Below are positions 34,150-45,962 of a stretch of 64,000 bases of DNA, one piece after another; position 1 is the first letter of the stretch; every line of letters begins with the position of its first letter. The position numbers and the translations under genes were made by a program. The notes beneath the pieces were generated by a model, which ran no database searches, had not been told where the DNA came from, and saw only the letters and a program-made list of their open reading frames with translations. This DNA comes from Gigaspora rosea. Taxonomy: Eukaryota > Glomeromycota > Glomeromycetes > Diversisporales > Gigasporaceae. The stretch covers positions 62,001-126,000 of the forward strand of contig QKWP01000233.1 in assembly GCA_003550325.1 (NCBI GenBank). The letters are read 5' to 3'.

Positions 34150-34370
34150 GTTCCTACGAACCTGAACTGAACTTAAGTCAAATTCAGGTTTATGTTCAGG
34201 TTTAATATTGAACCTGAACCTGAACATTTCTAAAACATGTTCAAGTTTAGATTCAGTATTGAACTTTTAAAGCTGGTTCAGCTTCAGTTCAGGTTTAGTT
34301 CATAAATTCACAAACATGTTCAGGTTCAGTCTTGCATTCATATGACTAGTGATTCTAGGTTTGGGTCCAG
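34150..34370. repeat. GAACCTGAACTGAAC-rich palindromic repeat
   Basis: Dense alternating copies of TTCAGGTTCAG and its complement. The same class recurs at 40990-41185, about 6.8 kb away in roughly opposite orientation. The two may be ends of one large composite repeat. Confidence 0.5.
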
Positions 34371-36220
34371 GTTTGGTCTGGTCAAGACTAGACTCAAACT
34401 CTAAATTTTGGTTGGGCTAATCAAAATTTTGCAAATTAGTTTGAGTTTGAATAAAAGTATATAAATCAGTTAGTAAATTTAGAGAATTATAGTATTTTGT
34501 ATAATTTTATTAATGAAATTATTAAAATCGTATTTTACTGATAATCTGTAGTGATCTAAAAAAAATGATCGATATTTACTAAATAATTATGATACAATTT
34601 TATTAATAAAAATCCTAATTTGTAAATGTGCAGATTTTTTTATATGATAAATTAAACAGATTTTTATGCTTCGCAAATGGTTTCTTATATGTTTAATTTT
34701 GTGAAACCATTTACCCTTTACAAATTAAGAAAAAAATTTTTCTTTATCGAATTATTAAGTCCCAACCTTTAATCTCTTTTAGTTCAAAGTTAATCTTTGA
34801 GTAAAGTTTGTATTGTATACTCTAACCCTGTAAAATACTCTTTCATTCTAATAGCCTATTTTAGCAACTTGTTTTTCCAAAACAAGTGCCTATTTAAGTT
34901 TACTCAAGGTTTAATTTAGGTGATTTGATACCCTTTTGCTTTATACAAGCATTATAGTTACATTGTAACTATCTTGTAGATAAAAAGTTGTTCGCATTAC
35001 TTCAAAATAATCAGTATAGCAGACAAAATAACGTGTTCTAAAATAACACGTACCTTGTATAATATAACAGATTCATAATAACAGTCATGGCTTGTTCTTT
35101 TTGTTCAGGAAACAACAATTATTATAGGTTATTGTTTTCTATTAGCAATACTATTGTGTGTTTAAATTTTAAAAATAATACTGTACTTATACTAAAACTG
35201 GTATAAGGCTAGGTAGGTAAAGCTTAATAGTGTTTCTATTTTATATTATACATATTGTGGTATATAGTACTATTCAACATAGAGATCAAGTCATAGTATG
35301 AGTAATTAAATAGGCAGAAAAGAGCAATTATATTCTTGTATTGGATTGAGTTCACAAAGTGGATCTATAAAAGTAAATTTCAGCAGTAGAAAAGTTAAAT
35401 TTGCTAGTAATTCTTATAGTTATAACCATATTTTTGCTTAATTTGTAATTTAATACTGTAATTCTTTGCAAACAGAGACTTCTAGTAATAATATAGTGAT
35501 GCCAAAATGGATTAAGGTATATATACTTGAAGAATTAGAAATTCATTGAAAATCAAACAAAATACTACTTCTCTTAAATTTTGAAAAAAATTTAATTTTA
35601 TCATGGGAATTTATGAAGTTGCAATCAGTGTTAATTTTTCAATTAAAATTTACTGTGCAGATACCGCACAATTCATAAACTTTTCTGTGCAGCAAATACT
35701 GAGAAATGCTTGCAACTGTGTGCACTACTTATAAAATGACAATTATTTCTGTGTGGCATCCGCACATCTACTGAAAAAAGATGTGCGCAAATTTTTGTTT
35801 CTGTGTGCTGCGCACAGTACGCACAGTGAAAATAATCACTGGATGCAATTATTAATCCAATGACATTGATTGATATTGAATGACACAACAGCTTGTACTA
35901 AAATACTGAGCAGATGCCTATTATTTAGTGAAAAATATAAAGAATCATTCAATAATGTTACAAATTTTACTTTACTTAAATAACAAATTTACATCAAAAC
36001 TTTTGGCAAAAATTAGTAAAAAGTAAATATAAAGTTATTGCACTTTATGTGTATTTGCATTCTGTAATTAATTATATACTTAATAGAAAGTAAGCAATTA
36101 TTTTTTTTAATTTTATTTATACAGAATAAATTAAATGAATAGGCTTAAATGCTTTTCGGTATTATATGATCCAAAATATTTGAAGGATATTTGATTTATC
36201 AAATGATCTATGCCCATATT
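34371..36220. other. A+T-rich region, no gene recognised
   Basis: Holds a small palindrome TAACGTGTTCTAAAATAACACGTA-like (about 35026-35050) and a local cluster of TGTGCGCA/GCGCACA words at 35650-35840. No frame is convincing. Confidence 0.45.
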
Positions 36221-36344
36221 AGGGTGTGCCATTTATTACGTAATATTTTTTACTTAGTAGCCACCTCTACCCATGTATGGTGTGATTATTTTATCTAATT
36301 CTAATTGAGTAATATAATATATAGACAATAAATGGCATACCCTT
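36221..36344. mobile_element. Small MITE
   Basis: Inverted ends AGGGTGTGCCATTTATTACG and AAGGGTATGCCATTTATTG, ~124 bp, A+T-rich centre. Confidence 0.65.
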
Positions 36345-36762
36345 ACTATACCAATATTTTTACCACTTATAATTATATTCTATTAGCATTACCTATTACT
36401 GCTAATTGTTAATAACAGATAAATGTGTTTTGTTCATTCTTTTCAACTCCAATTTCTATTAAAAAATATCAATTTCGTTTCTGAAAATAAATAGTTTAAC
36501 TCCAATTTCTTTATATAAATGTGTTTTTTGTACTATACATTCTTTTCAACTTTAATTTTTATGTTTTGCTAGCATTACTATCATTGCTATTTTCTGATAA
36601 CAGATGAATGCATTATATTCTTCCTTTTCAACTCTAATTCTACAATGTTATCTGTAATTTGCGCAATTTCCATAATTATTCTCTTTTAAAACAGAATTCA
36701 TCAAATACTAATGTATATTTATTTGTTGTAGTAGTGTTGTAGTATACTATGTACTTTAAAAT

Positions 36763-36871
36763 AGAGACTAAACTCAAGTCAACTCATAGCATGAAAAACA
36801 TAGTCTTGACTCGAGTTAATTTGAGTTAAGACTATGTTTTTTAGACTACAAATTGATTTGAGTTCAGTCTC
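36763..36871. mobile_element. Small MITE with ~11-bp target duplication
   Basis: About 109 bp of nearly pure inverted repeat (GAGACTAAACTCAAGTCAA / GAGACTGAACTCAAATCAA, meeting at ACATAGTCTT). It is flanked by TACTTTAAAAT on both sides. Confidence 0.75.
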
Positions 36872-37136
36872 TACTTTAAAATCACTATCTTTTAATGGTA
36901 TATAATCTACAAACTTATTATAACAATAAAAAAATGATCAAATAGTATCACCAGGAACAATCACACTTTGGGCTTTAAATAAATTAGTAATAAAAATATA
37001 AATTATTATTAATATCATCCAGGATGGTTTCACTAATCACCGTCCCATGATTATTATATATAACTGATGTCTATTGTCAATCATCAGTGATAATTGATTG
37101 TTTTTTTTTAGTTTACTTATGTCTACTTTATTTTTA

Positions 37137-37720
37137 GATAATAACTAGTGAAGTCGTTATTGAAGCCTTTGCCAATGGAATTATCATTGGGATCGTTATC
37201 AAAGCCTGTGAATTTCGTGTTATTGGTATCATGGTCATTGGTGATTGAAATTTCGCCGTGGTTTTTGCTTTTGTTAGTGCTTTTGATTTTGCTATGGTTT
37301 TCGCGCTTGTGATTTCGCTATGCTTTTAATATCATTGGAGGTTGTGATTTCGCGATAGTTTTCAGTGTAGTTGGTGCTTGTAATTTCACTGAGGCTCTAG
37401 TGTCATTGAGGTTTGTAATTTTGCAATTTCATTAGTACTTGCGAATTTGCATAGCTTTTTTCGTCATTGGCGTCTGTGATTTCAACTTGGCTTTAAGTAC
37501 GTTGGTGCTAGTGATTTCGCCGTAGTTTGGTGCTTGTAGTTTCTTCATAGCTTGTAGTGGAGCTCTTTTCGTTATTAGTGCTTGTGATTTCGCATTGGTT
37601 TTCAACATTGTGGTTTTCGAATCATTTATACTTGTGATTTCACTATAACCTTTTATGTCATTAGTTCTTGTGATTTCGCCATAGTTTTCTGTGTTATTGG
37701 TTCTTGATTTTACCATAGAT
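37137..37720. repeat. Minisatellite, ~40-48-bp unit
   Basis: Degenerate tandem units of the form GTCATTGGTGCTTGTGATTTC GCCATAGTTTTC. It gives a long repetitive open frame on the minus strand (37432-37716, with repeats of NYGEITSTN) that is a by-product of the unit length, not evidence of a gene. Confidence 0.65.
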
Positions 37721-38876
37721 TAGGGATGTATTTTTGAAATTTTGATGCACATTGATGATTCAAATGTATTTTGCACAATATAGATAACTTAATAAAATAA
37801 CTTACTTTAATCTAATAATCATAAGGCCTAAAGGTTAGAGTTAGGGTCAGTTTCATTATGTTGAGTTTTGGGAGGGTGTTTTGATTATACAGTACTAATA
37901 CATATATATGTATAATTATATACCTGTATAATAAATTTTAAATTAAATCGATTTTTTATTGATCGATATGAAATTGTGTAACCTGGATGATTTTTAGTGA
38001 AATCATCCAGAATGGTGGTTAGAATTGTTCTAAAAATATATTATAATCTTGATATAAGCATTGCAATACTTATATTATAATCAGTAAATTTTAAATTTAA
38101 AAGCTCAAAGTATGGTTTCCTCTTGGCAATACCCAGATATTTTAACTTACTTCTATATCTACCAATATTTTGATATAACCATCTATTAAAAGAATTCATT
38201 CAATTATATTATCATATAGCTTTTTAGTTAAAGTTCTTTAATATAATCATTTATATTCTTATTGCAACTTGTTCACCCTTGTATTATTTTCTGAGGGCCA
38301 CATGTGCATTGAATATGCTACAAAAATACTTTTTTCCAATGTTTAATCCAAACAAACAATATAGTTTTTTTGCAAAGTGCATGCTAATAATGCTTTTCAT
38401 CTAATGATCCAAAGCTGTAATTACTTACTATTCGGAATCCAACAAGATCAATGTAGCATTCTTGAAAAGTGTATCTGAAAAGAGCATTGTTCTTGTACAT
38501 TGCATTTGCTAACCCTTTTTAGCTTTAGATCCAAGATTACACTCAAGATCCAAAAAGGCAGTAAATTTCTTTCACAATGTGCATCATTTTTCTACTTTTT
38601 AAAAACCAAGTACAACTAGATAGCAATGGAACAATGACTATAAAAAAAATAGAATTTATATATTATAAACCTTTGTATAATTATTAGAAACTACTATATT
38701 TAAGATCTTGTACTATTGCAACGTAGAATAGTAAGCAATTTGTTGAATCCATATTTTAAGTCTAAAAATCTAAAAAAAAATAAAAATCAATTAATAAATC
38801 TGTTGTAAATAAGCTAAAAAGAATATATTGTGAATTATCTTGATATCTAATTAATATAGGGTTTTACTTAGTAAAT

Positions 38877-39528
38877 GCTATAGTCGTCCCTCTCTATAAT
38901 CACCAAGTTTGTTGCACACTATTTTGGTGATTGTAAAGAGGTGTGACTATAAATAAAATACCTCATTATGGTCATCTATAGGCGAAATGTGGCATGCTTC
39001 CATCTAAAACTATTTTTCTTACTAAGTTAATGATACATGCCCACTAATTGAAAGTTGTAGAGCTTGTTGAGACGCATCTAATGTCACAGATTTTTATATA
39101 GTTAGCCAATTGTTTTTTGACAATAACACACCATCTACTAGCCCGATTTGGATGATCTAACCACCATTAGATGCGTCTCGACGAGCTCTACAACTTTTAA
39201 TTAGTGGACATGTATTGTTAACTTAGTAAGAAAAAAAATTTAGATGGAAGCACTCCACATTGCCTATAGAATTAATCTCTAGTTAACAGGCGAATTATCA
39301 ATTAATAAATAATTTTAAATATATGTGAATATGAAAATGACCAATCAGATTATATAATCTATATTTAGTTAAAATTGGCGACTATAATGAGGGGTTTTTA
39401 TTAATAAAGTTGTTAAAAAGTCAAATTTTTATGGTGTGACTATAATGAGGTTTTTTTACTATGTCTGAGTCCATCGCACAAATCAGGTGCTTAAATAGAG
39501 GTGTGACTATAGGGAGTCTGACTGTACA
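38877..39528. mobile_element. MITE of the CAGTC family with a nested MITE
   Basis: The left end TATAGTCGTCCCTCTCTATA and right end AGGGAGTCTGACTGTA match the terminal pattern of the cluster at 42610-44188. It is split by a second element at about 38975-39290 (CATGCTTCCATCTAAAACT arms, ACTAATTGAAAGTTGTAGAG), a relative of the foldback at 26515. Confidence 0.6.
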
Positions 39529-39739
39529 TGCTTACTAAGTAAAATTCTCCAAAAAATAAGAACGATTTTAATATTCTTATAATTAGAAGTTTACAGTATT
39601 ATTCTATTATTTGTACTACTTTAATACTATATTTGATTTGGAAATTTTTATGATTTTACTATAACCTAAAAAATTCTATTCATGTCTTGTTTATATGTGA
39701 TCTTTATCACATCCTAATATAGAAATTCTTTAGTTGATT

Positions 39740-40980
39740 TACATATTATCAATTATATGAAATTTTACTTATTGATTATAACAGATAACTTCTTGTACTA
39801 AGTAAACTTGTTCATTACTAAAAAATACATCAAAATGGTATATTTAACTTTACTTTTTTTAAAATTAGAAATTTTCATCAAAATTCAAAATTAAGTATCT
39901 TTTCTCCAAATTTTAAAAAATGTAATAAAATATACTGATTTGATGTATTTTTTGATGGTGAACAAGTTTACTTAATGCAAGAAATTAGAATCAATTAGTA
40001 AAATTTAGAGAATCATAGAAATTTGTATAATTTTATTAATAAAATTATACAAATTTCTATTATTCTTTAAATTTTACTAATCGATTCTAATTTCTTGCAC
40101 TAATTAAACTTGTTCACTACCCAAAAATACATCAAACAGTATATTTTATTTTACTTTTCTTGAAATTTAAAAAAAGATGCTTAATTTTGAAAATTTTTAT
40201 TAAAAATTCAAAATTAAATATCTTCAATACAAATTTTAAAGATAAAATAAAATAAATTATACCAATATAATATATTTTTTGGTGCTAAACAAGTTACTTA
40301 GAGCAAAAGGCAGTGTCTGAAATTCAATTTTTAAATTAGTTGCAGGCTGCAACTAAATAAAAAAATAGTTGCAGATTATAAGAATTTATAAAAATTTAGT
40401 TGTGCATATAAGTATTTAATCAAAATTTATAAGTATATACAGAATTTGCATATGCACTTCAGATTTTGGTTGCGGAAATTTAAAATATGTTGCAGTTCAC
40501 AGACTCTGCAGCCCAATTTCAGATACTGGCAAGAGGTTATAATCAACAGTAAAATTTAGAGAATCATAGAAATTTGTATAATTTTAATAATAAAATTATA
40601 CAAATTTCTAGGATTCTTTAAATTTTACTAATTGATCATAACTTCTTGCTCTAATAAACTTGTTTAGCACTAAAAAATACTTCATATCAGAATATTTAAT
40701 TTTATTTTACTTAAAATTTGTGTTAAATACTTAATTTTGAAATTTGATAAAAATTTCCAAACTTAAGCATCTTTTCTTCAAATTTTTAAAAAAGTAAAAT
40801 AAAATATGCCAATTTGCTATATTTTTTGGTGCTGAACAAGTTTACTTAGTGCAAGAAATTATGATTAATTAGTAAAATTTTATATAGAACAATATTTTTA
40901 ATAATTTTATTAATAAAATTATACAAAATGTATAATTCTCTAAATTTACTAATTGATTCTAATTTTGTAATTTAGATAAA
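39740..40980. repeat. Repeated A+T-rich palindromic blocks
   Basis: At least four copies of the ~200-bp block seen at 24800-26460, in alternating orientation. Each is centred on TTTTATTAATAAAATTATAC and carries AATTTCTATGATTCTC or ACTAATTGATTCTAA and AAACTTGTTCACTAC words. It is the same family as the insert in the intron-like array. Confidence 0.55.
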
Positions 40981-40989
40981 TATGTGCAT

Positions 40990-41185
40990 ATATTATAAAA
41001 CTAAACATATTCATGAACCTAGAACTGAACCTGAACTGAACTTTTTTTAAGTTCAGGTTCAGGTACATGTTCAATAATTTTAAGTTCAGGTTCAGTTCAG
41101 TATTAAACTTTTAGAGCAGATTCTAATTCAGATTATTGGACCTGAACCTGAGCCTCTATTGAACTGAACTGAAGTTTGAAACCCT
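40990..41185. repeat. GAACCTGAACTGAAC-rich repeat, second block
   Basis: Counterpart of 34150-34370, ending ATTGAACTGAACTGAAG. Confidence 0.5.
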
Positions 41186-41522
41186 ACTTACAATACTATA
41201 TATATGCAGTATGCAGTAAATATATTTATTTAAAAAATAATATTTAATTAAATTAAATTAAAGAAATTTGATCTTTATATTTTTTTATTTATTAAAACAT
41301 CTTTATAGTATAAAAAAATATAACTAGTTAAATTTATTACCAAAATAAGTTAATAAAAAATAACCAAAAAAATATGTTAATAAAGGTTTTGCTTAAAAAT
41401 TTAATTTTATTGCTATTATAAAAATAAAATTACTTAATATATATATAAAATTTAATTGGTTAATAAAATTGATATATACAATTTTATACAAACTTGCTAT
41501 TTTTCAATAAAAAAAGTATATT

Positions 41523-41719
41523 TGTAACAGACTATTATATAACAGCCATAAGGCAATTTTAATGTTAAAGTAATGTAAAGTTAGAGTTAGGGTAAAGATC
41601 AATATAGAATTGCAAGAAGATTATTTTTTTGTTAAAGTGTTATAGAGCTTATTTTAGTAAAGTTTTGAGTTATAAATAAAGCTATTACAAATAAGTGCAT
41701 AACAGGCTGTTACGAATAG
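41523..41719. mobile_element. Small MITE
   Basis: Inverted ends TTGTAACAGACTATTATATA and TTCGTAACAGCCTGTTATG, ~197 bp, with GTTAGAGTTAGGGTAA inside. Confidence 0.6.
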
Positions 41720-41739
41720 ATTTATTATTCAAATAATTT

Positions 41740-42125
41740 CCAAATAAAAAAATAAATAAATAAAATAAAAAATAAGATAAAATAAAAAATAAAATAAAAT
41801 AATTAAAAAAAAATGAAAAAATAAATAAAATAAAAAAAATAAAATAAAAAATAAAATAAAAAACAAAAGTAAAATAATAAACAAAGTAAAATAAAATAAA
41901 ATAATAAAATAAGATAAAAAACAAAGTAAAATAAAAAATAAAATAAAAATAAAATAAATAAAAAAATAAAATAAATAAAAAATAAAATAAAAAAATAAAA
42001 AATAAATAAAATAAAAATAAAAATTAAAAATAAAGTAAATAAAAAATAAAATAAAAATATAATAAATAAAAAATGAATAAAATAAAAAAATAAAATAAAA
42101 AAAAATAAAAATAAAATAAAAACTA
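41740..42125. repeat. AAATAAAA low-complexity tract
   Basis: Almost only A and T in short A-runs. The long minus-strand open frames here, made of Phe/Tyr/Ile/Leu, are composition by-products. Confidence 0.9.
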
Positions 42126-42215
42126 AAAAATTCTTTAAATATTTTTTGCATTTTTTAGTTTTTAAATTTTTTTTAAATTTCAAAATTTTAAATTTAAATT
42201 AATATATATATATTA

Positions 42216-42570
42216 GGCCATATAAAATTAATTTTTTGGTTCTCATAATATAAAAAAAAAATGACCTGACAGGCCGGACTTTTATTTAAAAATTTTTAAA
42301 ATTTTTTAAATTATAAAATTTAAATTTTAATTTTAAAAAATAATAACCCGGCATTATAGTATTAAATACTGAAATAAATAAAGTAATGGCCCGCTCATCT
42401 GGACTTTATTTAAAAATTTTATATATAAAAATTTGAAATTTTATAAAATTTTTTAAATAATTTTTTGAAATTCCACCCGGCTATTAAAACATATAAAAAA
42501 TTTTTTTCAAAAAATTTTCAAAATATGACCCAGCCGGGTTATGAAACCAAAAAATTAAGTTTGTATGGCC
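42216..42570. mobile_element. MITE, PIF/Harbinger type
   Basis: 355 bp. Inverted ends GGCCATATAAAATTAATTTT and GGCCATACAAACTTAATTTT are followed by TTGGTT. TTA flanks it at 42213-42215 and 42571-42573. The interior has CCCGGC words within A+T-rich DNA. Confidence 0.8.
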
Positions 42571-42609
42571 TTATCTAATATAAAAAAATCAAAGTTGTTT
42601 AAGCATTAA

Positions 42610-42792
42610 TACAGTCTAACCACTTTACAATCACATAGTTGGGGTGATAGTAACTTTTTAAAATGTGCTTATAAAGAGATCGTCTTATATAAAGGTTTTT
42701 TCTATATGTTTATAGTAGTTTGTTTAACAAACTTAGGTGCTCATATTGAGGTGTAATTATATAAGGTGTGACTATAGAGAGGTCTAACTGTA
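42610..42792. mobile_element. MITE, ACAGTC family
   Basis: Starts TACAGTCTAACCACTTTACA and ends AGAGAGGTCTAACTGTA, non-coding. Confidence 0.7.
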
Positions 42793-42845
42793 TTTAATTT
42801 AAAAAGTTTTAATTTCTTTAAATATATATAAGTTATTTGACTAAA

Positions 42846-43016
42846 TACAGTCAGACCTCTCTAAATGCATTGCATTGGGACCATAGTAAAAATTGAGTTA
42901 AATATGCATTTAGAGAGGTTATGCATTTAGGGAAGTAAAAAACTATAAGTGTTATATTAGTTGGGCCCAAGAAAAGACGAGCATTTAGGGGTTGCATTTA
43001 GAGAGGTCTGACTGTA
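42846..43016. mobile_element. MITE, CAGTCAGACCTCTCTA family, best copy
   Basis: 171 bp. Inverted ends TACAGTCAGACCTCTCTAAA and TACAGTCAGACCTCTCTAAA (reverse strand), the TA at each end suggesting a mariner-type target. Confidence 0.82.
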
Positions 43017-43763
43017 GCTACTTCTTCGTTTTTCAATATATATATATCGTTAAACTGTTAAATATTTTTTGCAATTATTATAAAAATTGTAAAATGGTGT
43101 AGTATAATAATAAAATATTTATAAGTCCAAATAACTTATTTTAAATAAATTAATTAATAAATATTCATTGTTAATATTATTACTAGTAATAATTTGATTG
43201 TTTTTGATTTAAAATAATAAAACTTTATATTTTACTTACAAAATCTAAACATCTTCTAAGTTATCTAAATATTAATATTTATATTAAAAATTTTTTCAAA
43301 TTTTAATACATGCAATAAAATTATTTATTATTTAATTTTACCAATAATAAACTTTTGATCGTCATTATGTATTAAATCTATTTTAATATAATATTATTAA
43401 TTTATAATAGATAAATAAATTTAAAATATATATAATATTTTTATAAATTTACTTACTCAAATTATAATAGTTCTTATAACGTATAATAAAGTTTATTAGC
43501 AATTGCATATACTATAGTTGGGCGCTAAAACTTACTTCTTAAGCCTTAAATTTGGCTACAACTTCAATTATATATAAATGCCAAAATTTAACTCAATATT
43601 AAAATATTAAACCAAAAATTTTTAAATACTAATTCAAAAATTTTAAGTGCTATAACTCTAAAGTTTAAAACTCAGAAAATAAACTATACTTTATAATTTC
43701 AATCGAAAAATTTTTAATTTTTAGATATTCAACAGAATATAAATTAATATATATTTCATAAAA

Positions 43764-43969
43764 CCAGGCCTTCTCTAAATAAATACATTGAGACGGGGCC
43801 ATATAAAAAATTAGTCAAATGTGCATTTAAAGGGGCATTGTATTTAGAGAGGTAAAAAGCCTAGAAGTACGTATTATTTTAGTTGGACCCAAGTAAAGAC
43901 AAGCATTTAGGGAGGTTTTTCATAGCATATGCGTTTAGAGGGTTTCACTTAGGAAGGTCTGGCTCTATT
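43764..43969. mobile_element. MITE, CAGTCAGACCTCTCTA family, decayed copy
   Basis: Left end CCAGGCCTTCTCTAAATAAA, right end TTAGGAAGGTCTGGCTCTA, with the shared GGGCATTGTATTTAGAGAGG and GTTGGACCCAAGTAAAGAC blocks. Confidence 0.65.
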
Positions 43970-43998
43970 ATCTTTGATATAATTTGAGGGTTAAATTT

Positions 43999-44188
43999 AT
44001 GCAGTCACACTCCCATATAAGTACCTTCTATATAAGCACATCATGTTTATAAGCACATTTATTTTTTAAACCAACTGCTATTCAATCTATAAAAATCGTT
44101 CTCTACATAAGCAAATTCTAAGTATATTCTCTATATAAATGCATTTTTTCTTGACTCCGATGGTGTGATTATATGGAGTGCAACTGTA
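43999..44188. mobile_element. MITE, ACAGTC family, fourth in the cluster
   Basis: Left end TGCAGTCACACTCCCATATA, right end ATATGGAGTGCAACTGTA. With the three preceding elements it gives four related MITEs within 1.6 kb. Confidence 0.65.
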
Positions 44189-44337
44189 TAATCATCTAGA
44201 ACATTGTTTAAATTCAAAATTTGGATTTGGAACTTAGAATTTATTGAAATAGGTACTTGGAATTTAGACGAAAAAAAAATCAAAATTAAAAGAGGTACTT
44301 AGAATTTAGACGGAAAAAAAAAAAATCAAAATTGATA

Positions 44338-45962
44338 TTAACTAATACAACCTAAACATAAAAAGTCTAGAATAACTTGAGGTTTAGCACCCAACTCCTT
44401 TATATGAAATATAAATTTTTTTAATAGATCCTTTACCCAAATTTCTTCTACAAAAAGGATAATAAAATGTGAATTATATGTATGGTGAATTGAATGATAG
44501 TTTAAAATTAGATTACCATTTTTCTTTAATATATCATTTAAACTTGAATGCCTGCATGACCTAGAAGGAACACATTCAACGAAAATGTAACTGCATTCAA
44601 AAAAACCATCTGAAGTCATTCCAGGTTTTTTATATAAAATTCGCAGTTGTTCTTCAAATTTTTTAAGTATTTCTTCTGCATTAGGACGATTATTCGGAGA
44701 TGCATCACAACACTTTTTTAATAAATCGAAATACCAAGTTGTCATTTTCTTATCAATTACTTGTCGATTCTCTCCTAATATGCTAACATTCAAGAAGTTT
44801 GAAAATTCAGAGATATTTTTAAAAGAAACCTCATCATAAATTTCATGCATCAACATTCCAAAAGCGTAAATATCTGAATTGTTTGTTTTTGGTTCACCGC
44901 GATAAACTTCTGGTGCAATGAATTCAGCAACTCCATAAGTCTCTGTTGGAACAGAGTTAACAGGGCCACAAAATCCAAGGTCGCCAATTAACCATTCTTT
45001 ACTTCTTCCACTAAGTAGAACATTACCAGGATGTAAATCCTTATGGACATTCTTACTTTTATGAAGATTATTAAGAGAAAGTGCGATGTCATAAAGAATA
45101 TTTATCTTTTGCAACCAGGGAATACTTATTTCTTTTTTACGAACTGTTCCTAAAAAACTAGCTAAATCATATTCCATGGGACGTAAAATTAGCATAAAAT
45201 CTTGACTGTCAGGATCTTGTGTTATTCCATAACAGTATACAACATTAGGTAATTCGTTCATTAATTTGAAGTGTATTTCAGCCTAAATGTAATTTGGTAG
45301 ATCAATTTATTAGTTTGAAGTAAATGTAATATCTACTCAGTATAAAGTTATCATTTAAATAACAAACTTCAGAAAGCCATTGTTTGTTTGGATTTTTTGA
45401 GGAATTTAATCTTTTGAGAACTACGTTCTGTTTTCCGTATCTTATATATCGTTTATTTTCAGGATCCCATTTATCATAACATCCTTCATTCCAAATTGCC
45501 GTATATACTTTGGCAAACCCTCCTTCATCAAATATTTTATATTACTAAACTTTTCGAAAGGACCCATTCAACAACAAGATCTTGTCTTGTAACATTTTTT
45601 TGACAATTTTGGAGTAATATATCAATTTCAATATTACCAGATTTCCAATTTTCAAACTCGTCCTCCAAGTATTTGCGAATGCAAAATTCACAATATCGTT
45701 TAGCAGATTTCATATTTTGACAGTATCTACATTTTATTTTTTCAACTATATTTTCCAAAACATTTATGTGATCAAATTCTTTAGCGATTATTTTATACAA
45801 GTACGTTTTTTCTGATTCGTCAAGATTAGATTCGCTAACTTCTTTTTCTAAACATTCTTTCTTTTTTGCATTACTGAGGGCTGGGTCCATAAGAAATTTC
45901 GCCCTTCGATATATTTTAAATGTAGGACCATGAGATTTCACACCATCTCTTGTATCCGTCAT
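44338..45962 (-). CDS. TKL-type protein kinase, two frameshifts in the glycine-loop region
   Basis: Member of the same kinase group as 22867-24155, with a full N-terminus. Exons are 45962-45368 and 45282-44338; the 85-bp intron is GTTTGT..TTTAG. The start MTDTRDGVKSHG leads to two CxxC pairs (Cys78/81 and 91/94), EDEFENWKSGN and then EWV, where the frame breaks. One base is missing after GAATGGGT and another in AATATTTGATGAAGG. In the next frame the sequence continues GGFAKVYTAIWNEG and VVLKRLNSSKN. Exon 2 has HKDLHPGN (catalytic loop), DLG in place of DFG, FIAPEV and NRPNAEEIL. The last ~75 residues are not kinase and lack Sel1 repeats. Likely a pseudogene, unless the short-run deletions are assembly errors. 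Confidence 0.75.

Noticed and set aside
37432-37716. Repeat-containing protein (NYGEITSTN-like repeats)
   Set aside because: The frame follows from a minisatellite whose unit is near a multiple of three. There is no start context or neighbour support.
41685-42183. Long minus-strand frames rich in Phe, Tyr and Ile (possible membrane protein)
   Set aside because: They are read out of AAATAAAA low-complexity DNA in several frames at once.
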